Source of the DNA: Nemertoderma westbladi
Taxonomy: Eukaryota; Xenacoelomorpha; Nemertodermatida; Nemertodermatidae
Assembly: GCA_032718475.1 (NCBI GenBank)
Contig: JAUCBJ010005368.1
Span: 1-57,848 of the forward strand
Length of the DNA: 57,848 nucleotides
Direction of reading: 5' to 3'
The translations under genes were made by a program, and so were the position numbers. Below, piece after piece: positions 17,774 to 26,910 of the stretch; the stretch's first letter is position 1, and the number at the start of each line of letters is the position of its first letter. The notes beneath the pieces were generated by a model, which was not told the DNA's origin, did no database searches, and saw only the letters and a program-made list of their open reading frames with translations.

Positions 17774-20759
17774 TTTTTTTTTTACTCAAAAGCCTCCATA
17801 TATTATAATATTAACAAACAATAATTCGAATATAAAAACGCACCAAAACAAGTACAAATATAACCCACCACCAGCTGATTCAAACTGTTACCTAGCAACA
17901 ATACAAACAATACAAATTGGTTCAGTACCCATCACCAGTCTGCCACTCTGCCACTGCCAGTACCCAACAAACCCGCCAGACCTCTAACTTCTAAGCCGTC
18001 CCGGGGTCCGAGTCCGCGTTCGCCCACACAATGGACGCGTCCGCCACCGCTGCCCGCACCGGTCTTCTAGCGGCCGACCGAAACCCACGGAGGCACATCA
18101 GGGACGACCGGAGTAAGGCGAAGTTGATGCGTCGCCGCACCCACGCTACCGACTCCGGGTAGGGAACCCGTCGTTTCTCCGACAGCCTCAATGCCAGCCG
18201 CTTCACAAACTGCTTCGCAGCCGGCGCCATGCCCCCGAAAGCGGAAAATATGAGGGGGGTGAAGGTTGAGTGCTCAACCTCACGGATCCGCTCCTCGTAT
18301 CTCCGGATCTTCCTCGCCTCGTGATGGAGGTGGGCGGCGTCCAGCGACATCGCTGCGTTGGTGTCCGCCAGCGGGTTGAACACCGACACGTCGATAAACA
18401 TCTTCTGGAAGCGGTTGCCCCAGAATCCGCTTACCGACACGTCGAGTCTCGCCTGCTGGTCCGTCGAGGTGGACCGGAGAGTGAAGGACTCCCCCGTCAG
18501 CGGCTGGAGCATCGGCTCGACAGCCACGTTGTGGGCCACCTCAGTCAGGGAGTCGGCGACGAAATCGCGGATCTCGTTGTGTCTGATTGAGGGGAACCCC
18601 CCAGTGGGACACGACAGAACGTGGGAAGGAGAAAATCGCGACCCACAGACACAACGAGAGGGAAGATTTCTTGGCGACCAACCGTACCGGAGACAAACTG
18701 CGTCACGGAACTCTTCCTTGGACAGGTGAGTGTCGTGCAACGTTAAGGGTTTGGTATTTAGCCAGGCAGACGCACCTTTCTCAGTAGTTAGTCCGCACAA
18801 ATTGTGCATTTCACTACTTAATTTGTCATAAACCTCCTCCTTTTTAGCTTTCGCTACAACAGAGGAGGAGGCTGCAACTAACTTCGCTACGTGCGTCTGC
18901 TCTTCCCTAATCGTCACCATTGACTCACCCTCCATGGAGATGAACGGGTCGCAGATCCTCCGGGAGTTCTCGTATTGGGGTCGTAGATCCTCGGGAACCG
19001 GGATCCCCAGCCCCCCATCCCGAACCGGTAGCGACAGCAACTCGCGTTCCGTCGCCGATACCGCCGGCCGGTCAATGATCCGGCAGAGGCACTGTTCCAC
19101 GGCCTCCTCCAACTTCCCAAAAGAATCCGTGGCCCCTGGGACGACGCGCGCCAAGAACCGCCACCGGCAGGAGAGACCGAAGGCGAGGCCGGCGTACGCG
19201 CAGTGCGGGTCGACTGCGGCGATGGTGGCGAGGCGATCCACGTCGGCGGCGAACTCCTCCACCTTCCGCTCGGTGTACTCGCGCTGGAACTCCTCGGTCC
19301 CGATTACTCCGCCGAGGAGTTTGTTCCCCACCGTGTCGATGGCAACGCCGGTGTCCGCGAAAATCTCCTTTGCCTCCTCCAACTTCTCCGGCTTGACGGT
19401 GAGGCAGCACTTAGTCGGGTAGTACCCGTAGAGAGGCCCCCTCACTGACACCACGTCCCAGAACTTCCGGAGTTCCTTGAGTTTCCCCACGGCATTCCCG
19501 TCGTCCGCGTACCACTTCTGAACGACAGTACAGGCGCGCATAAGCTCGGCGAGTAACGGGACGAGACCGACGCCAAACATCGGCATCGCCACCGGGTCGC
19601 CCTGCGTCGAGCCCTCCTCCGAGAACATCGTCTCGCCCCCCACGAACAAACACGACGGCTGGTCGTAGCAATTCACTACGATGGTGTGAAGCGCGGGGCA
19701 GACCAGCCGGATGTTTTGCAACGCCGCCTCGCGGTTCAGCGCGTTGAACGCGTTCGTGGCGTCGATCTGGAGGACGGCGTCGCCATTGTCCGTGGCGAAC
19801 TCGTCGTTCAGCGAGTGGATGGCGGACTCGATGCCGGCCTTCTGGCCGAGGCACATCTGGACGGAGCCGCCCACCTCCTGTAGATCCCCGCGGATACAGG
19901 TCATCGCCGCCTTGCCGACCACCCGGCGGAGAACCTCGCCTATCCCGATGGGACGGACTCCGGGGTTCTTATCAAGCGCTAGCAGTCGGGCGGACAGAAA
20001 CGGTGTAAGAATTCCTGGAGGAAGAACAGTCTGCGATATGAGTTTCCCCAAATCGGCGATTCGGTCACAGAGCTCCGTTGATTGATTCCGGAACCTCGTC
20101 AGGAGATGTTTCCATCCCTGGACGTCCAACCCCGAAGGTCCCGAAGCGTTTCCACGCATCCTTAGAAGACTGGACAAGATGAGCTGTCCATTCAGGCACT
20201 CAAATATCACGCTGTGGTACTCTGGGGCTCCAACGAACTCTGTGAGGAGAATGGATTCATCGGCGGGTTTCGCGGCCGGGTGTTTCTCCCGCAGAACATC
20301 GCGGACAATCTTCGTCGTTCCGTCTTTGCCCACGAAAGTATCGTCCAATTTCAGCGGTTTCCCCCGGTTCAGGTCGCTGAGACTCCTTGTCGCCGCAGAC
20401 ACGTTTCCCACCAGCATGTGACGCACAAACGCTTTCTGCATGGCAACGTTCTGAGAATCGGCTCGGAAACGTTGCTTGGGGAGGTGCGCCTGAATTGCTC
20501 TGGCTTCCACGAGGAGTTCACCGAATTCGCCGCGTTTCCAACTTTCCAGCCGGCGTTCTAGAACCCGCCGGTGTGTCGCCGTTGTTGATGCGCGGCTTGG
20601 TTTCTGGAGCAACAAAGCCGGGGCCGCCATCAACGCCTTCAGCGCAAACGACTGCAGAGAGTTCCCCGTCGTCACTAGTGACAGAAGATTGGACATTCCT
20701 GCCACAAAATCGCGCCCGACCATACCCTGTGGAACCAAAAATAGATTGGGTCGCCAGTG
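17774..20759 (-). mobile_element. RLE non-LTR retrotransposon, 5'-truncated copy
   Basis: The element reads right to left and ends with an A tail (plus-strand T run 17774-17783) placed directly against the satellite word CTATG. Its 3' untranslated region is about 215 bp. At the other end homology to the intact copy stops within the HWRPN-coding region near 20759, so the Cys-rich and repeat-rich N-terminal part is missing. It is related to the copy at 21412-26566 but clearly diverged, so it represents a separate insertion and probably a different subfamily. Confidence 0.88.
17991..20738 (-). CDS. RLE-type reverse transcriptase, N-terminally truncated
   Basis: The 915-residue frame carries a reverse transcriptase with LQIDATNAFNALN (motif A), GSTQGDPVAMPMF (motif B) and WYADDGN (motif C). 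After this comes a CVCGSRFSPSHVLSC zinc-knuckle-like motif with RHNEIRDF, then a restriction-like nuclease signature: ARLDVSVSGFWG followed by FIDVSVFNP. This knuckle-then-nuclease order is that of R2/R4/NeSL/CRE-type elements. The frame has no stop, but it begins within the region that in the intact relative lies about 690 residues into the protein. The annotated Met is simply the first available; the frame stays open to the truncation point. Compared with the intact copy, the C-terminus is shorter, ending SDPGTA. Confidence 0.85.
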   Translation of the reverse strand: MVPQGMVGRDFVAGMSNLLSLVTTGNSLQSFALKALMAAPALLLQKPSRASTTATHRRVLERRLESWKRGEFGELLVEARAIQAHLPKQRFRADSQNVAMQKAFVRHMLVGNVSAATRSLSDLNRGKPLKLDDTFVGKDGTTKIVRDVLREKHPAAKPADESILLTEFVGAPEYHSVIFECLNGQLILSSLLRMRGNASGPSGLDVQGWKHLLTRFRNQSTELCDRIADLGKLISQTVLPPGILTPFLSARLLALDKNPGVRPIGIGEVLRRVVGKAAMTCIRGDLQEVGGSVQMCLGQKAGIESAIHSLNDEFATDNGDAVLQIDATNAFNALNREAALQNIRLVCPALHTIVVNCYDQPSCLFVGGETMFSEEGSTQGDPVAMPMFGVGLVPLLAELMRACTVVQKWYADDGNAVGKLKELRKFWDVVSVRGPLYGYYPTKCCLTVKPEKLEEAKEIFADTGVAIDTVGNKLLGGVIGTEEFQREYTERKVEEFAADVDRLATIAAVDPHCAYAGLAFGLSCRWRFLARVVPGATDSFGKLEEAVEQCLCRIIDRPAVSATERELLSLPVRDGGLGIPVPEDLRPQYENSRRICDPFISMEGESMVTIREEQTHVAKLVAASSSVVAKAKKEEVYDKLSSEMHNLCGLTTEKGASAWLNTKPLTLHDTHLSKEEFRDAVCLRYGWSPRNLPSRCVCGSRFSPSHVLSCPTGGFPSIRHNEIRDFVADSLTEVAHNVAVEPMLQPLTGESFTLRSTSTDQQARLDVSVSGFWGNRFQKMFIDVSVFNPLADTNAAMSLDAAHLHHEARKIRRYEERIREVEHSTFTPLIFSAFGGMAPAAKQFVKRLALRLSEKRRVPYPESVAWVRRRINFALLRSSLMCLRGFRSAARRPVRAAVADASIVWANADSDPGTA

Positions 20760-20760
20760 A

Positions 20761-21384
20761 ACAATGTACAGTGGTACTATGTACTATGTACAGTGGTACA
20801 TAGTACTGTACTATGTACTACTGTATACTGTACTATGTACTACTGTATACCAAGTTAGGCCTAGTATACTGTACTATGTACTACTGTATACTGTACTATG
20901 TACTACTGTATACTGTACTATGTACTACTGTATACTGTACTATGTACTACTGTATACTGTACTATGTACTACTGTATACTGTACTATGTACTACTGTATA
21001 CTGTACTATGTACTACTGTATACTGTACTATGTATTACTGTATACCAAGTTAGGCCTAGTATACTGTACTATGTACTACTGTATACTGTACTATGTACTA
21101 CTGTATACTGTACTATGTACTACTGTATACCAAGTTAGGCCTAGTATACTGTACTATGTACTATGTACTACTGTATACTGTACATGTATTACTGTATACC
21201 AAGTTAGGCCTAGTATACTGTACTATGTACTACTGTATACTGTACTATGTACTACTGTATACTGTACTATGTACTACTGTATACTGTACTATGTACCACT
21301 GTATACTGTACTATGTACTACTGTATACTGTACTATGTACTACTGTATACTGTACTATGTACTACTGTATACTGTACTATGTAC
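20761..21384. repeat. 22-bp satellite, second block
   Basis: Continuation of the same array on the other side of the truncated element. Divider words CAAGTTAGGCCTAG occur at about 20851, 21043, 21129 and 21198. The first 55 bp (20761-20815) are irregular: they contain GTACTATGTAC followed closely by the inverted form GTACATAGTAC and the non-consensus word ACAGTGGTAC twice. Confidence 0.93.
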
Positions 21385-21411
21385 TACCCATAGTACATAG
21401 TACTATGGGTA
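21385..21411. repeat. Satellite inversion with 11-bp palindromic arms
   Basis: TACCCATAGTA, a 5-nt loop CATAG, and TACTATGGGTA form a perfect inverted repeat. At this point the satellite changes orientation, just before the 5' end of the intact retrotransposon. Confidence 0.85.
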
Positions 21412-21417
21412 CATAGT

Positions 21418-21440
21418 ACTCTGGTGACCTTCACCAGAGT
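21418..21440 (+). other. Perfect 10-bp hairpin at the retrotransposon 5' end
   Basis: ACTCTGGTGA, loop CCT, TCACCAGAGT. It lies about 105 nt before the start codon, at the satellite/element boundary. It may be an RNA structure at the transcript's 5' end. I found no convincing hammerhead or HDV-like ribozyme core next to it. Confidence 0.7.
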
Positions 21441-21545
21441 CACTTTTGCCGATAATTGGAAGCGCTCCGCCCCTTGTGAGTGCTGCGGTTTAAAAGAACA
21501 GTCGCGGACAAGGATAGTATATAGTAGAGACGACTGAATCTTTCG

Positions 21546-24500
21546 ATGGTGGTCTGTTGCGGTTGCAACCCTAAAGCGGACCGATGTTTGAAGTGCGTGT
21601 GCGCCCGTACGGGCAGAAAATGCACAGACTGCGCGCCTTCTAAGTGGGGAAACTGTACGAACTTTGGTGGACAAGTAGCGCGGTCCTCCAGTGCGGTCTC
21701 TCAACTTTCCTGCTCACAACCCCAGCCAACTAGAGATGCCTTGCCGATGCCTGCGCTAGGGACCCTTTCTCAGCCAACGGATAGCGCATTCGGTATATCC
21801 GGCAACGACACCTTGTTAGACTTAGACGATACCATAAATGGGGACAAAGTAAGCCAATCCCATCCTCTATTATCGGTTCCTAGCCAGTCGGATCCCCCAT
21901 TGTCATTGTCGGTTGATGCTCTGTCGGGTCCCCCAGTGTCGGTTGGTGCTCAGTCGGGTCCCTCAGTGTCGGTTGGTGCTCAGTCGGGTCTCCCAGTGTC
22001 GGATGGTGCTCAGTTAGGTCCCACAGTGTCGTCTGGTGCCCAGTCGGGTCTCCCAGTGTCGGTTAAGGCTCAGTCGGGTCCCCCAGTGTCGGTTGGTGCC
22101 CCGTCGGGTCCCCCAGTGTCGGTTGGTTCTCAGTCGGGTCCTTCAGTGTCGGTTGGTGCTCAGTCGGGTCCCCCAGTGTCGGATGGTGCTCAGTTGGGTC
22201 CCATAGTGTCGGCTGGTGCTCAGTCGGGTCTCCCAGTGTCGGTTAGTGCTCAGTCGGGTCCCCCAGTGTCGGTTGGTGCACAGTCGGGTCCCCCAGTGTC
22301 GGTTGGTGCTCAATCGGGCCCCCCCGTGTCGGTTGGTGCTCAGTCAGGTCCCCCCGTGTCGGTTGGTGCTCAGTCGGGTCCCCCAGTGTTGGTTGGTGCT
22401 CAGTCGGGTCCCACAGTGTCGGTATGTGCTGCGTCGGTTCCCCTAGTGTCAATTGGTGCTCATTCGGGTCAACCTGTGTCGGTTGGTGCTCAGACGCGTC
22501 CCCCTGTGTCGGTTGGTGCTCAATCGGGTCCCCCCGTGTCGGTTGGTGCTCAGTCAGGTTCCCCAGTGTCGGTTGGTGTCCAGTCGGGTCAACCTCTGTC
22601 GGTTGCTGCTCAGTCGGGTCCACCTGTGTCGGTTGGCGCTCATTCTGGTCCCGAAGTGCCGGTTGGTGCTCAGTCCAGTCCCCCAGTGTCGGTTAGTGCT
22701 CAGTCGGGTCCCCCAGAATCGGTTGGTGGTCAGTCGAGTCCTGGAGTGTCGGTTGGTGCTCAGTCGGGTCCCCCAGTGTCGGTGGGTGCTCAGTCGGGTC
22801 AACTTGTGTCGGTTGGTGCTCAGTCTGGTCAACCTGTGCCGGTTGGTGCTCAGTCGGGTCCCCCAGTGTCGGTTGGTGCTCAGTTGGGTCCCATCATGTC
22901 GGTTGGTGCTCAGTCGGGTCAACGTGTGTCGGTTGGTACTCAGTCGGGTCAACCTGTGTCGGTTGGTGCTCAGTCTGGTCAACCTGTGCCGGTTGGTGCT
23001 CAGTCGGGTCCCCCAGTGTCGGTTGGTGCTCAGTTGGGTCCCATCATGTCGGTTGGTGCTCAGTCGGGTCAACGTGTGTCGGTTGGTGCTCAGTCGGGTC
23101 AACCTGTGCCGGTTGGTGCTCAGTCGGGTCCCCCAGTGTCGGTTGGTGCTCAGTCGGGTCCCCCAGTGGCGGTTGGTGCTCAGTCGGGTAAACCTGCGGC
23201 GGTTGGCACGCAGTCCGGTCACCCAGTGTCGGTTGGTGCTCGGTCGGGTCAACCTGTGTCTGTTGGTGCTCAGTCGGGTCCCCCAGTGTCGGCTGATGCT
23301 CAGTCGGGTCGACCTTCGGCGGTTGGTGCTCAGTCCGGTCCCCCAGTGTCAGTTAGTGCTCAGTCGGGTCCCCCAGTGTCGGTTGGTGCTCAGTCGGGTC
23401 CCCCAGTGTCGGTTGGTGCTCAGTTGGGTCCCCCAGTCTCGTCAGCGATGTCCCAAACGACTCACCATTTGCCAATCATATCACAACGGGTGACTAGCTC
23501 GCCTGGTGTTGTTAGTTGCACCTGGGGAAATTGTCGGATACCCATAGACAAACTCAAGGTATCTATAGAAGAGGTTTATAACATTGTGATCCACTGGCGT
23601 CCCAACTTGTTTCTCACTCCGCAGGGTGCGGTTGGGCGTGATTTTGTAGCGGGTTTGACGCAACTCGTAGAACTGTTTACGTCGGGTAGCGTCCTACAAC
23701 CCATCGCTCTAATGGCTCTGATGGTGGCCCCGGCTTTGCTACTTCAGAAACCAAGCCGCTCGTCAACAACGGGAACTCACCGGCGGGTTCTTGAACGCCG
23801 ATTGGAGACTTGGAAGCGAGCCGAGTTCCACGACCTCCTAGTGGAGGCCAGAGCGATTCAGGCGCATCTCCCGAAACAGCGGTTCCGTGGTGAGTCTCAG
23901 AACGTGGCCATGCAGAAGGCATTCGTGCGCCACATGCTCACGGGAAATGTATCTGCCGCGACAAGGTGCCTTAGCGACCTCAACCGGGGGAAACCACTAA
24001 GGCTTGACGACACCTTCGTGGACAAAGATGGAACGGGCAAAGTGGTTCGAGACGTTCTGCGTGAGAAACACCCGGCTGCCAAACCCGCGGACGAGTCAAT
24101 CCTCCTCGAGAAGTTCGATGGAGCCCCGGAGTACCACAGTGTTATCTTTGAGCGGTTAAACGGGCAACTTATATTGTCCAGTTTACTGCGAATGAGAGGG
24201 AATGCTGCCGGTCCTTCGGGGTTGGATGTTCAAGGGTGGAAACACCTTTTAACAAAGTTCAGGACTCAGTCAGCAGACCTTTGCAACCGAATTGCGGACT
24301 TGGGAAAACTGATCTCTCAGACAGTTCTTCCCCCTGGAGTTCTTTCCTCGTTTCTGTCCGCGCGACTGCTCGCCCTCGACAAAAACCCCGGAGTCCGTCC
24401 TATAGGGATAGGCGAGGTCCTCCGGCGAGTAGTCGGCAAGGCGGCAATGTCCTGCATCCGCGAGGATCTTCAGGAAGTGGGCGGAACCGTCCAGATGTGT

Positions 24501-26438
24501 CTCGGCCAGAAGGCCGGTATTGAATCCGCGATCCACTCCCTCAACGACGCCTTTGCCTCTGAAGACTGTGATGCCGTCCTGCAAATTGATGCCACTAATG
24601 CTTTCAATGCGCTGAACCGCCAGGCGGCGATACACAATATTCAGCTGGTCTGTCCCGCACTCCACACTATTGTGGTGAACTGCTACGATCAGCCGTCGTG
24701 TTTGTTCGTTGGGGGGGAAACAATGTTTTCGGAGGAGGGCTCAACCCAAGGCGATCCAGTGGCAATGCCGATGTTTGGGTGCGGACTTATACCGTTACTG
24801 CTGGAGTTGGTTCGAGCCTGCTCCGTTGTTCAGAAATGGTATGCGGATGATGGGAACGCCGCTGGTAAAATCAAAGAACTCCGGAAATTCTGGAATGTGG
24901 TATCGGTAAGGGGACCGCTCTACGGGTACTATCCGACCAAGTGCTGCCTTACCGTAAAGCCGGGGAAGCTCGAAGAGGCAAGGGCAGAGTTCGCAGGGAC
25001 TGGAGTTTCCATCGACACCACGGGCAATAAACTCCTCGGTGGCGTCATTGGCAGCGAAGAGTTCCGGCGCGAGTTCATCGAGCGGAAAGTCGGGGAATTC
25101 GCCGCTGACGTAGATCGCCTCGCCACCATCGCCACAGTCGATCCGCACTGCGCCTACGCCGGCCTAGTTTTTGGACTCGCCTGCCGTTGGCGGTTCCTAG
25201 CGCGAGTTGTTCAAGGAGCGACGGACAGTTTTGATACGCTGGAAGAGTCTGTGGAGCGGTTCCTTTGCAGGTTGTTGGAGCGGCCGTCCGTAATGCCGGT
25301 TGAACGACGGCTGTTGTCGCTTCCAGTTAGGGATGGGGGGTTGGGGATCCCGGTCCCCGAGGATTTACAATCCCAGTATGCAAACTCTCGGAGTATTTGC
25401 GATCCGTTTGTCTCCTTGGAGGGTGAGTCGATGGCGGTAGTCAGGGAAGAGCAGACACATGTGGCTAAGTTGGTGGCCGCCTCCTCCTCCAGGGCAGCGA
25501 AAGCTAAAAAGGAGGAGGTGTACGACCAGTTAGATACACAACAGTACAGGTTATGCCTACTGAATACAGAGAAAGGTGCGTCTGCCTGGCTAAACTGTAA
25601 ACCACTATCGCTACATGACACTCACCTTTCCAAGGAGGAGTTCCGAGATGCCGTTTGTCTCCGTTATGGGTGGTTGCCAAAGAATCTCCCCTCTCGTTGT
25701 GTCTGTGGGTCACGATTTTCTACAAACCACATTCTTTCGTGTCCCACTGGAGGGTTCCCCTCCATCAGACACAACGAGATACGTGATTTTTTCGCCGATA
25801 CCCTGACCGAGGTGGCGCACAACGTGGTTGTCGAGCCAATGCTCCAGCCACTTACGGGAGAGACATTCTCCCTCCTCTCCACCTCGACAGACCAGCAGGC
25901 AAGACTGGACGTATCAGTGAGCGGATTCTGGGGCAACCGCTTCCAGAAGATGTTTATTGATGTGTCGGTTTTCAACCCGCTGGCGGCAACCAATGCGGCA
26001 ATGTCGCTGGACACCACCCATCTCCACCACGAGGCGCGGAAGATCCGGAAGTACGAGGAGAGGATCCGGGAGGTGGAACACGCCACTTTCACTCCTCTCA
26101 TCTTCTCGGCTTTCGGAGGAATGGCGCCGCTGTGTCGCCAGTTTATCAAGCGCCTCGCTTTAAAACTGGCAGAGAAGCGGCAGATCCCATACCCGGAGTG
26201 CATCTCGTGGGTGCGGCGACGAATTAGCTTCGCTCTCCTCAGGTCATCCCTAATGTGTCTGCGGGGGTTCCGGTCTGCCGCCAAGAGACCGGTACGAGCA
26301 GCAGATGTCGCTGACACCTCCATCGTGTTAGCGAACGCCGACTCAGAGCCAGGCGCAGGCATGTTTATCTGTTTATATAGGTTACAGGCTGTTTGGTGGT
26401 GGTGCAGTTTACCTGTTTGTTGTTGTTTAAGTTTTTAA
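21546..26438 (+). CDS. RLE non-LTR retrotransposon polyprotein
   Basis: The 1630-residue protein should bind, nick and copy its RNA into the satellite target. The N-terminus (about 4-40) has a dense cysteine motif, CCGCNP..CLKCVCARTGRKC..C, probably metal-binding. Residues about 123-631 are some fifty copies of a ten-residue repeat (VGAQSGPPVS). The reverse transcriptase follows: LQIDATNAFN near 1012, STQGDPVAMPMF near 1067, WYADDGN near 1098. A CVCGSRFSTNHILSC knuckle lies near 1385 and the restriction-like nuclease (ARLDV...FIDVSVF) near 1452-1475. The ATG at 21546 (TTTCGATGG) is the first long-frame start after the leader. The last 25 residues after DSEPGAG are hydrophobic and Cys/Trp-rich and are absent from the minus-strand relative, so they may be a recent read-through into the 3' region. 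Membership in the R2/R4/NeSL/CRE assemblage is clear from domain order; the clade is not. Confidence 0.88.
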   Translation: MVVCCGCNPKADRCLKCVCARTGRKCTDCAPSKWGNCTNFGGQVARSSSAVSQLSCSQPQPTRDALPMPALGTLSQPTDSAFGISGNDTLLDLDDTINGDKVSQSHPLLSVPSQSDPPLSLSVDALSGPPVSVGAQSGPSVSVGAQSGLPVSDGAQLGPTVSSGAQSGLPVSVKAQSGPPVSVGAPSGPPVSVGSQSGPSVSVGAQSGPPVSDGAQLGPIVSAGAQSGLPVSVSAQSGPPVSVGAQSGPPVSVGAQSGPPVSVGAQSGPPVSVGAQSGPPVLVGAQSGPTVSVCAASVPLVSIGAHSGQPVSVGAQTRPPVSVGAQSGPPVSVGAQSGSPVSVGVQSGQPLSVAAQSGPPVSVGAHSGPEVPVGAQSSPPVSVSAQSGPPESVGGQSSPGVSVGAQSGPPVSVGAQSGQLVSVGAQSGQPVPVGAQSGPPVSVGAQLGPIMSVGAQSGQRVSVGTQSGQPVSVGAQSGQPVPVGAQSGPPVSVGAQLGPIMSVGAQSGQRVSVGAQSGQPVPVGAQSGPPVSVGAQSGPPVAVGAQSGKPAAVGTQSGHPVSVGARSGQPVSVGAQSGPPVSADAQSGRPSAVGAQSGPPVSVSAQSGPPVSVGAQSGPPVSVGAQLGPPVSSAMSQTTHHLPIISQRVTSSPGVVSCTWGNCRIPIDKLKVSIEEVYNIVIHWRPNLFLTPQGAVGRDFVAGLTQLVELFTSGSVLQPIALMALMVAPALLLQKPSRSSTTGTHRRVLERRLETWKRAEFHDLLVEARAIQAHLPKQRFRGESQNVAMQKAFVRHMLTGNVSAATRCLSDLNRGKPLRLDDTFVDKDGTGKVVRDVLREKHPAAKPADESILLEKFDGAPEYHSVIFERLNGQLILSSLLRMRGNAAGPSGLDVQGWKHLLTKFRTQSADLCNRIADLGKLISQTVLPPGVLSSFLSARLLALDKNPGVRPIGIGEVLRRVVGKAAMSCIREDLQEVGGTVQMCLGQKAGIESAIHSLNDAFASEDCDAVLQIDATNAFNALNRQAAIHNIQLVCPALHTIVVNCYDQPSCLFVGGETMFSEEGSTQGDPVAMPMFGCGLIPLLLELVRACSVVQKWYADDGNAAGKIKELRKFWNVVSVRGPLYGYYPTKCCLTVKPGKLEEARAEFAGTGVSIDTTGNKLLGGVIGSEEFRREFIERKVGEFAADVDRLATIATVDPHCAYAGLVFGLACRWRFLARVVQGATDSFDTLEESVERFLCRLLERPSVMPVERRLLSLPVRDGGLGIPVPEDLQSQYANSRSICDPFVSLEGESMAVVREEQTHVAKLVAASSSRAAKAKKEEVYDQLDTQQYRLCLLNTEKGASAWLNCKPLSLHDTHLSKEEFRDAVCLRYGWLPKNLPSRCVCGSRFSTNHILSCPTGGFPSIRHNEIRDFFADTLTEVAHNVVVEPMLQPLTGETFSLLSTSTDQQARLDVSVSGFWGNRFQKMFIDVSVFNPLAATNAAMSLDTTHLHHEARKIRKYEERIREVEHATFTPLIFSAFGGMAPLCRQFIKRLALKLAEKRQIPYPECISWVRRRISFALLRSSLMCLRGFRSAAKRPVRAADVADTSIVLANADSEPGAGMFICLYRLQAVWWWCSLPVCCCLSF
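21916..23440 (+). repeat. 30-bp coding repeat (about fifty copies)
   Basis: An in-frame 30-bp unit (core GTCGGTTGGTGCTCAGTCGG) encodes a decapeptide. Units fall into types with CCCCCA, CAACCT or CCATCA in the variable part. A 150-bp block of five units (QPVPV, PPVSV, PIMSV, QRVSV, QPVSV types) is duplicated at about 22831-23130. All changes keep the frame. Open frames on the opposite strand are shadows. Confidence 0.92.
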
Positions 26439-26529
26439 ATTTCCCGCGTTTCTGTAATTAATGTTTTTAATTGTTTGTTATAGTGCCTATAATTGTGTTT
26501 GTATTTCTGAAGGTTTTTATTATTTTGTG

Positions 26530-26535
26530 AATAAA
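26530..26535 (+). terminator. Polyadenylation signal of the intact retrotransposon
   Basis: AATAAA lies 15 bp before a 16-A tail. The same signal is present, inverted, in the two truncated copies (TTTATT near 26708 and 27380). Confidence 0.7.
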
Positions 26536-26566
26536 TGAGGCTTGTAAAGTAAAAAAAAAAAAAAAA

Positions 26567-26678
26567 TGTACTACTGTATACTGTACTATGTACTACTGTA
26601 TACTGTACTATGTACTCCTGTATACTGTACTATGTACTACTGTATACTGTACTATGTACTACTGTATACTGTACTATG
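26567..26678. repeat. 22-bp satellite, third block
   Basis: About five 22-bp units between the A tail of the intact element and the T run of a minus-strand truncated copy. One unit has CTCCTG in place of CTACTG. Confidence 0.93.
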
Positions 26679-26910
26679 TTTTTTTTTCTCTACTTTACAA
26701 GCCTCATTTATTCACAAAGTAATAAAAACCTTCAGAAATACAAACACAATTATAGGCACTATAACAAACAATTAAAAACAGTAATTACAGAAACGCGGGA
26801 AATTTAAAAACTTAAACAACAACAAACAGGTAAACTGCACCACCACCAAACAGCCTGTAATCTATATAAACATGCCTGCGCCTGGCTCTGTGTCGGCGTT
26901 CGCTAACACG
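26679..26910 (-). mobile_element. Truncated RLE element, 3' fragment, copy 1
   Basis: This 232-bp piece is the reverse complement of about 26332-26560 of the intact element: T run, inverted AATAAA region, then the coding end to TGTTAGCGAACGCC. It begins after CTATG of the satellite and ends at GCTAACACG before ATACTGTAC. It is severely 5'-truncated and not functional. Confidence 0.92.

Larger units (their letters stand above)
21412..26566 (+). mobile_element. RLE non-LTR retrotransposon, apparently intact
   Basis: The element consists of a short 5' leader, one 1630-codon gene (21546-26438), a 114-bp 3' region with AATAAA at 26530, and an A tail (26551-26566). The A tail abuts the satellite word TGTACTACTG. 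The exact 5' end is uncertain because inverted satellite words precede it; a 10-bp hairpin at 21418-21440 is the first non-satellite structure. An unbroken gene and a clean tail suggest recent activity. Two truncated relatives downstream share the same 3' end. Confidence 0.9.

Noticed and set aside
21412-21545. Hammerhead or HDV-like ribozyme at the 5' end of the RLE element
   Set aside because: Neither the CTGATGA/GAAA hammerhead core nor a recognisable double-pseudoknot arrangement could be found by eye.
22216-23493. Arg/Leu/Val- and Thr/Asn/Arg-rich frames overlapping the 30-bp repeats
   Set aside because: Out-of-frame shadows of the decapeptide repeat in the retrotransposon gene.
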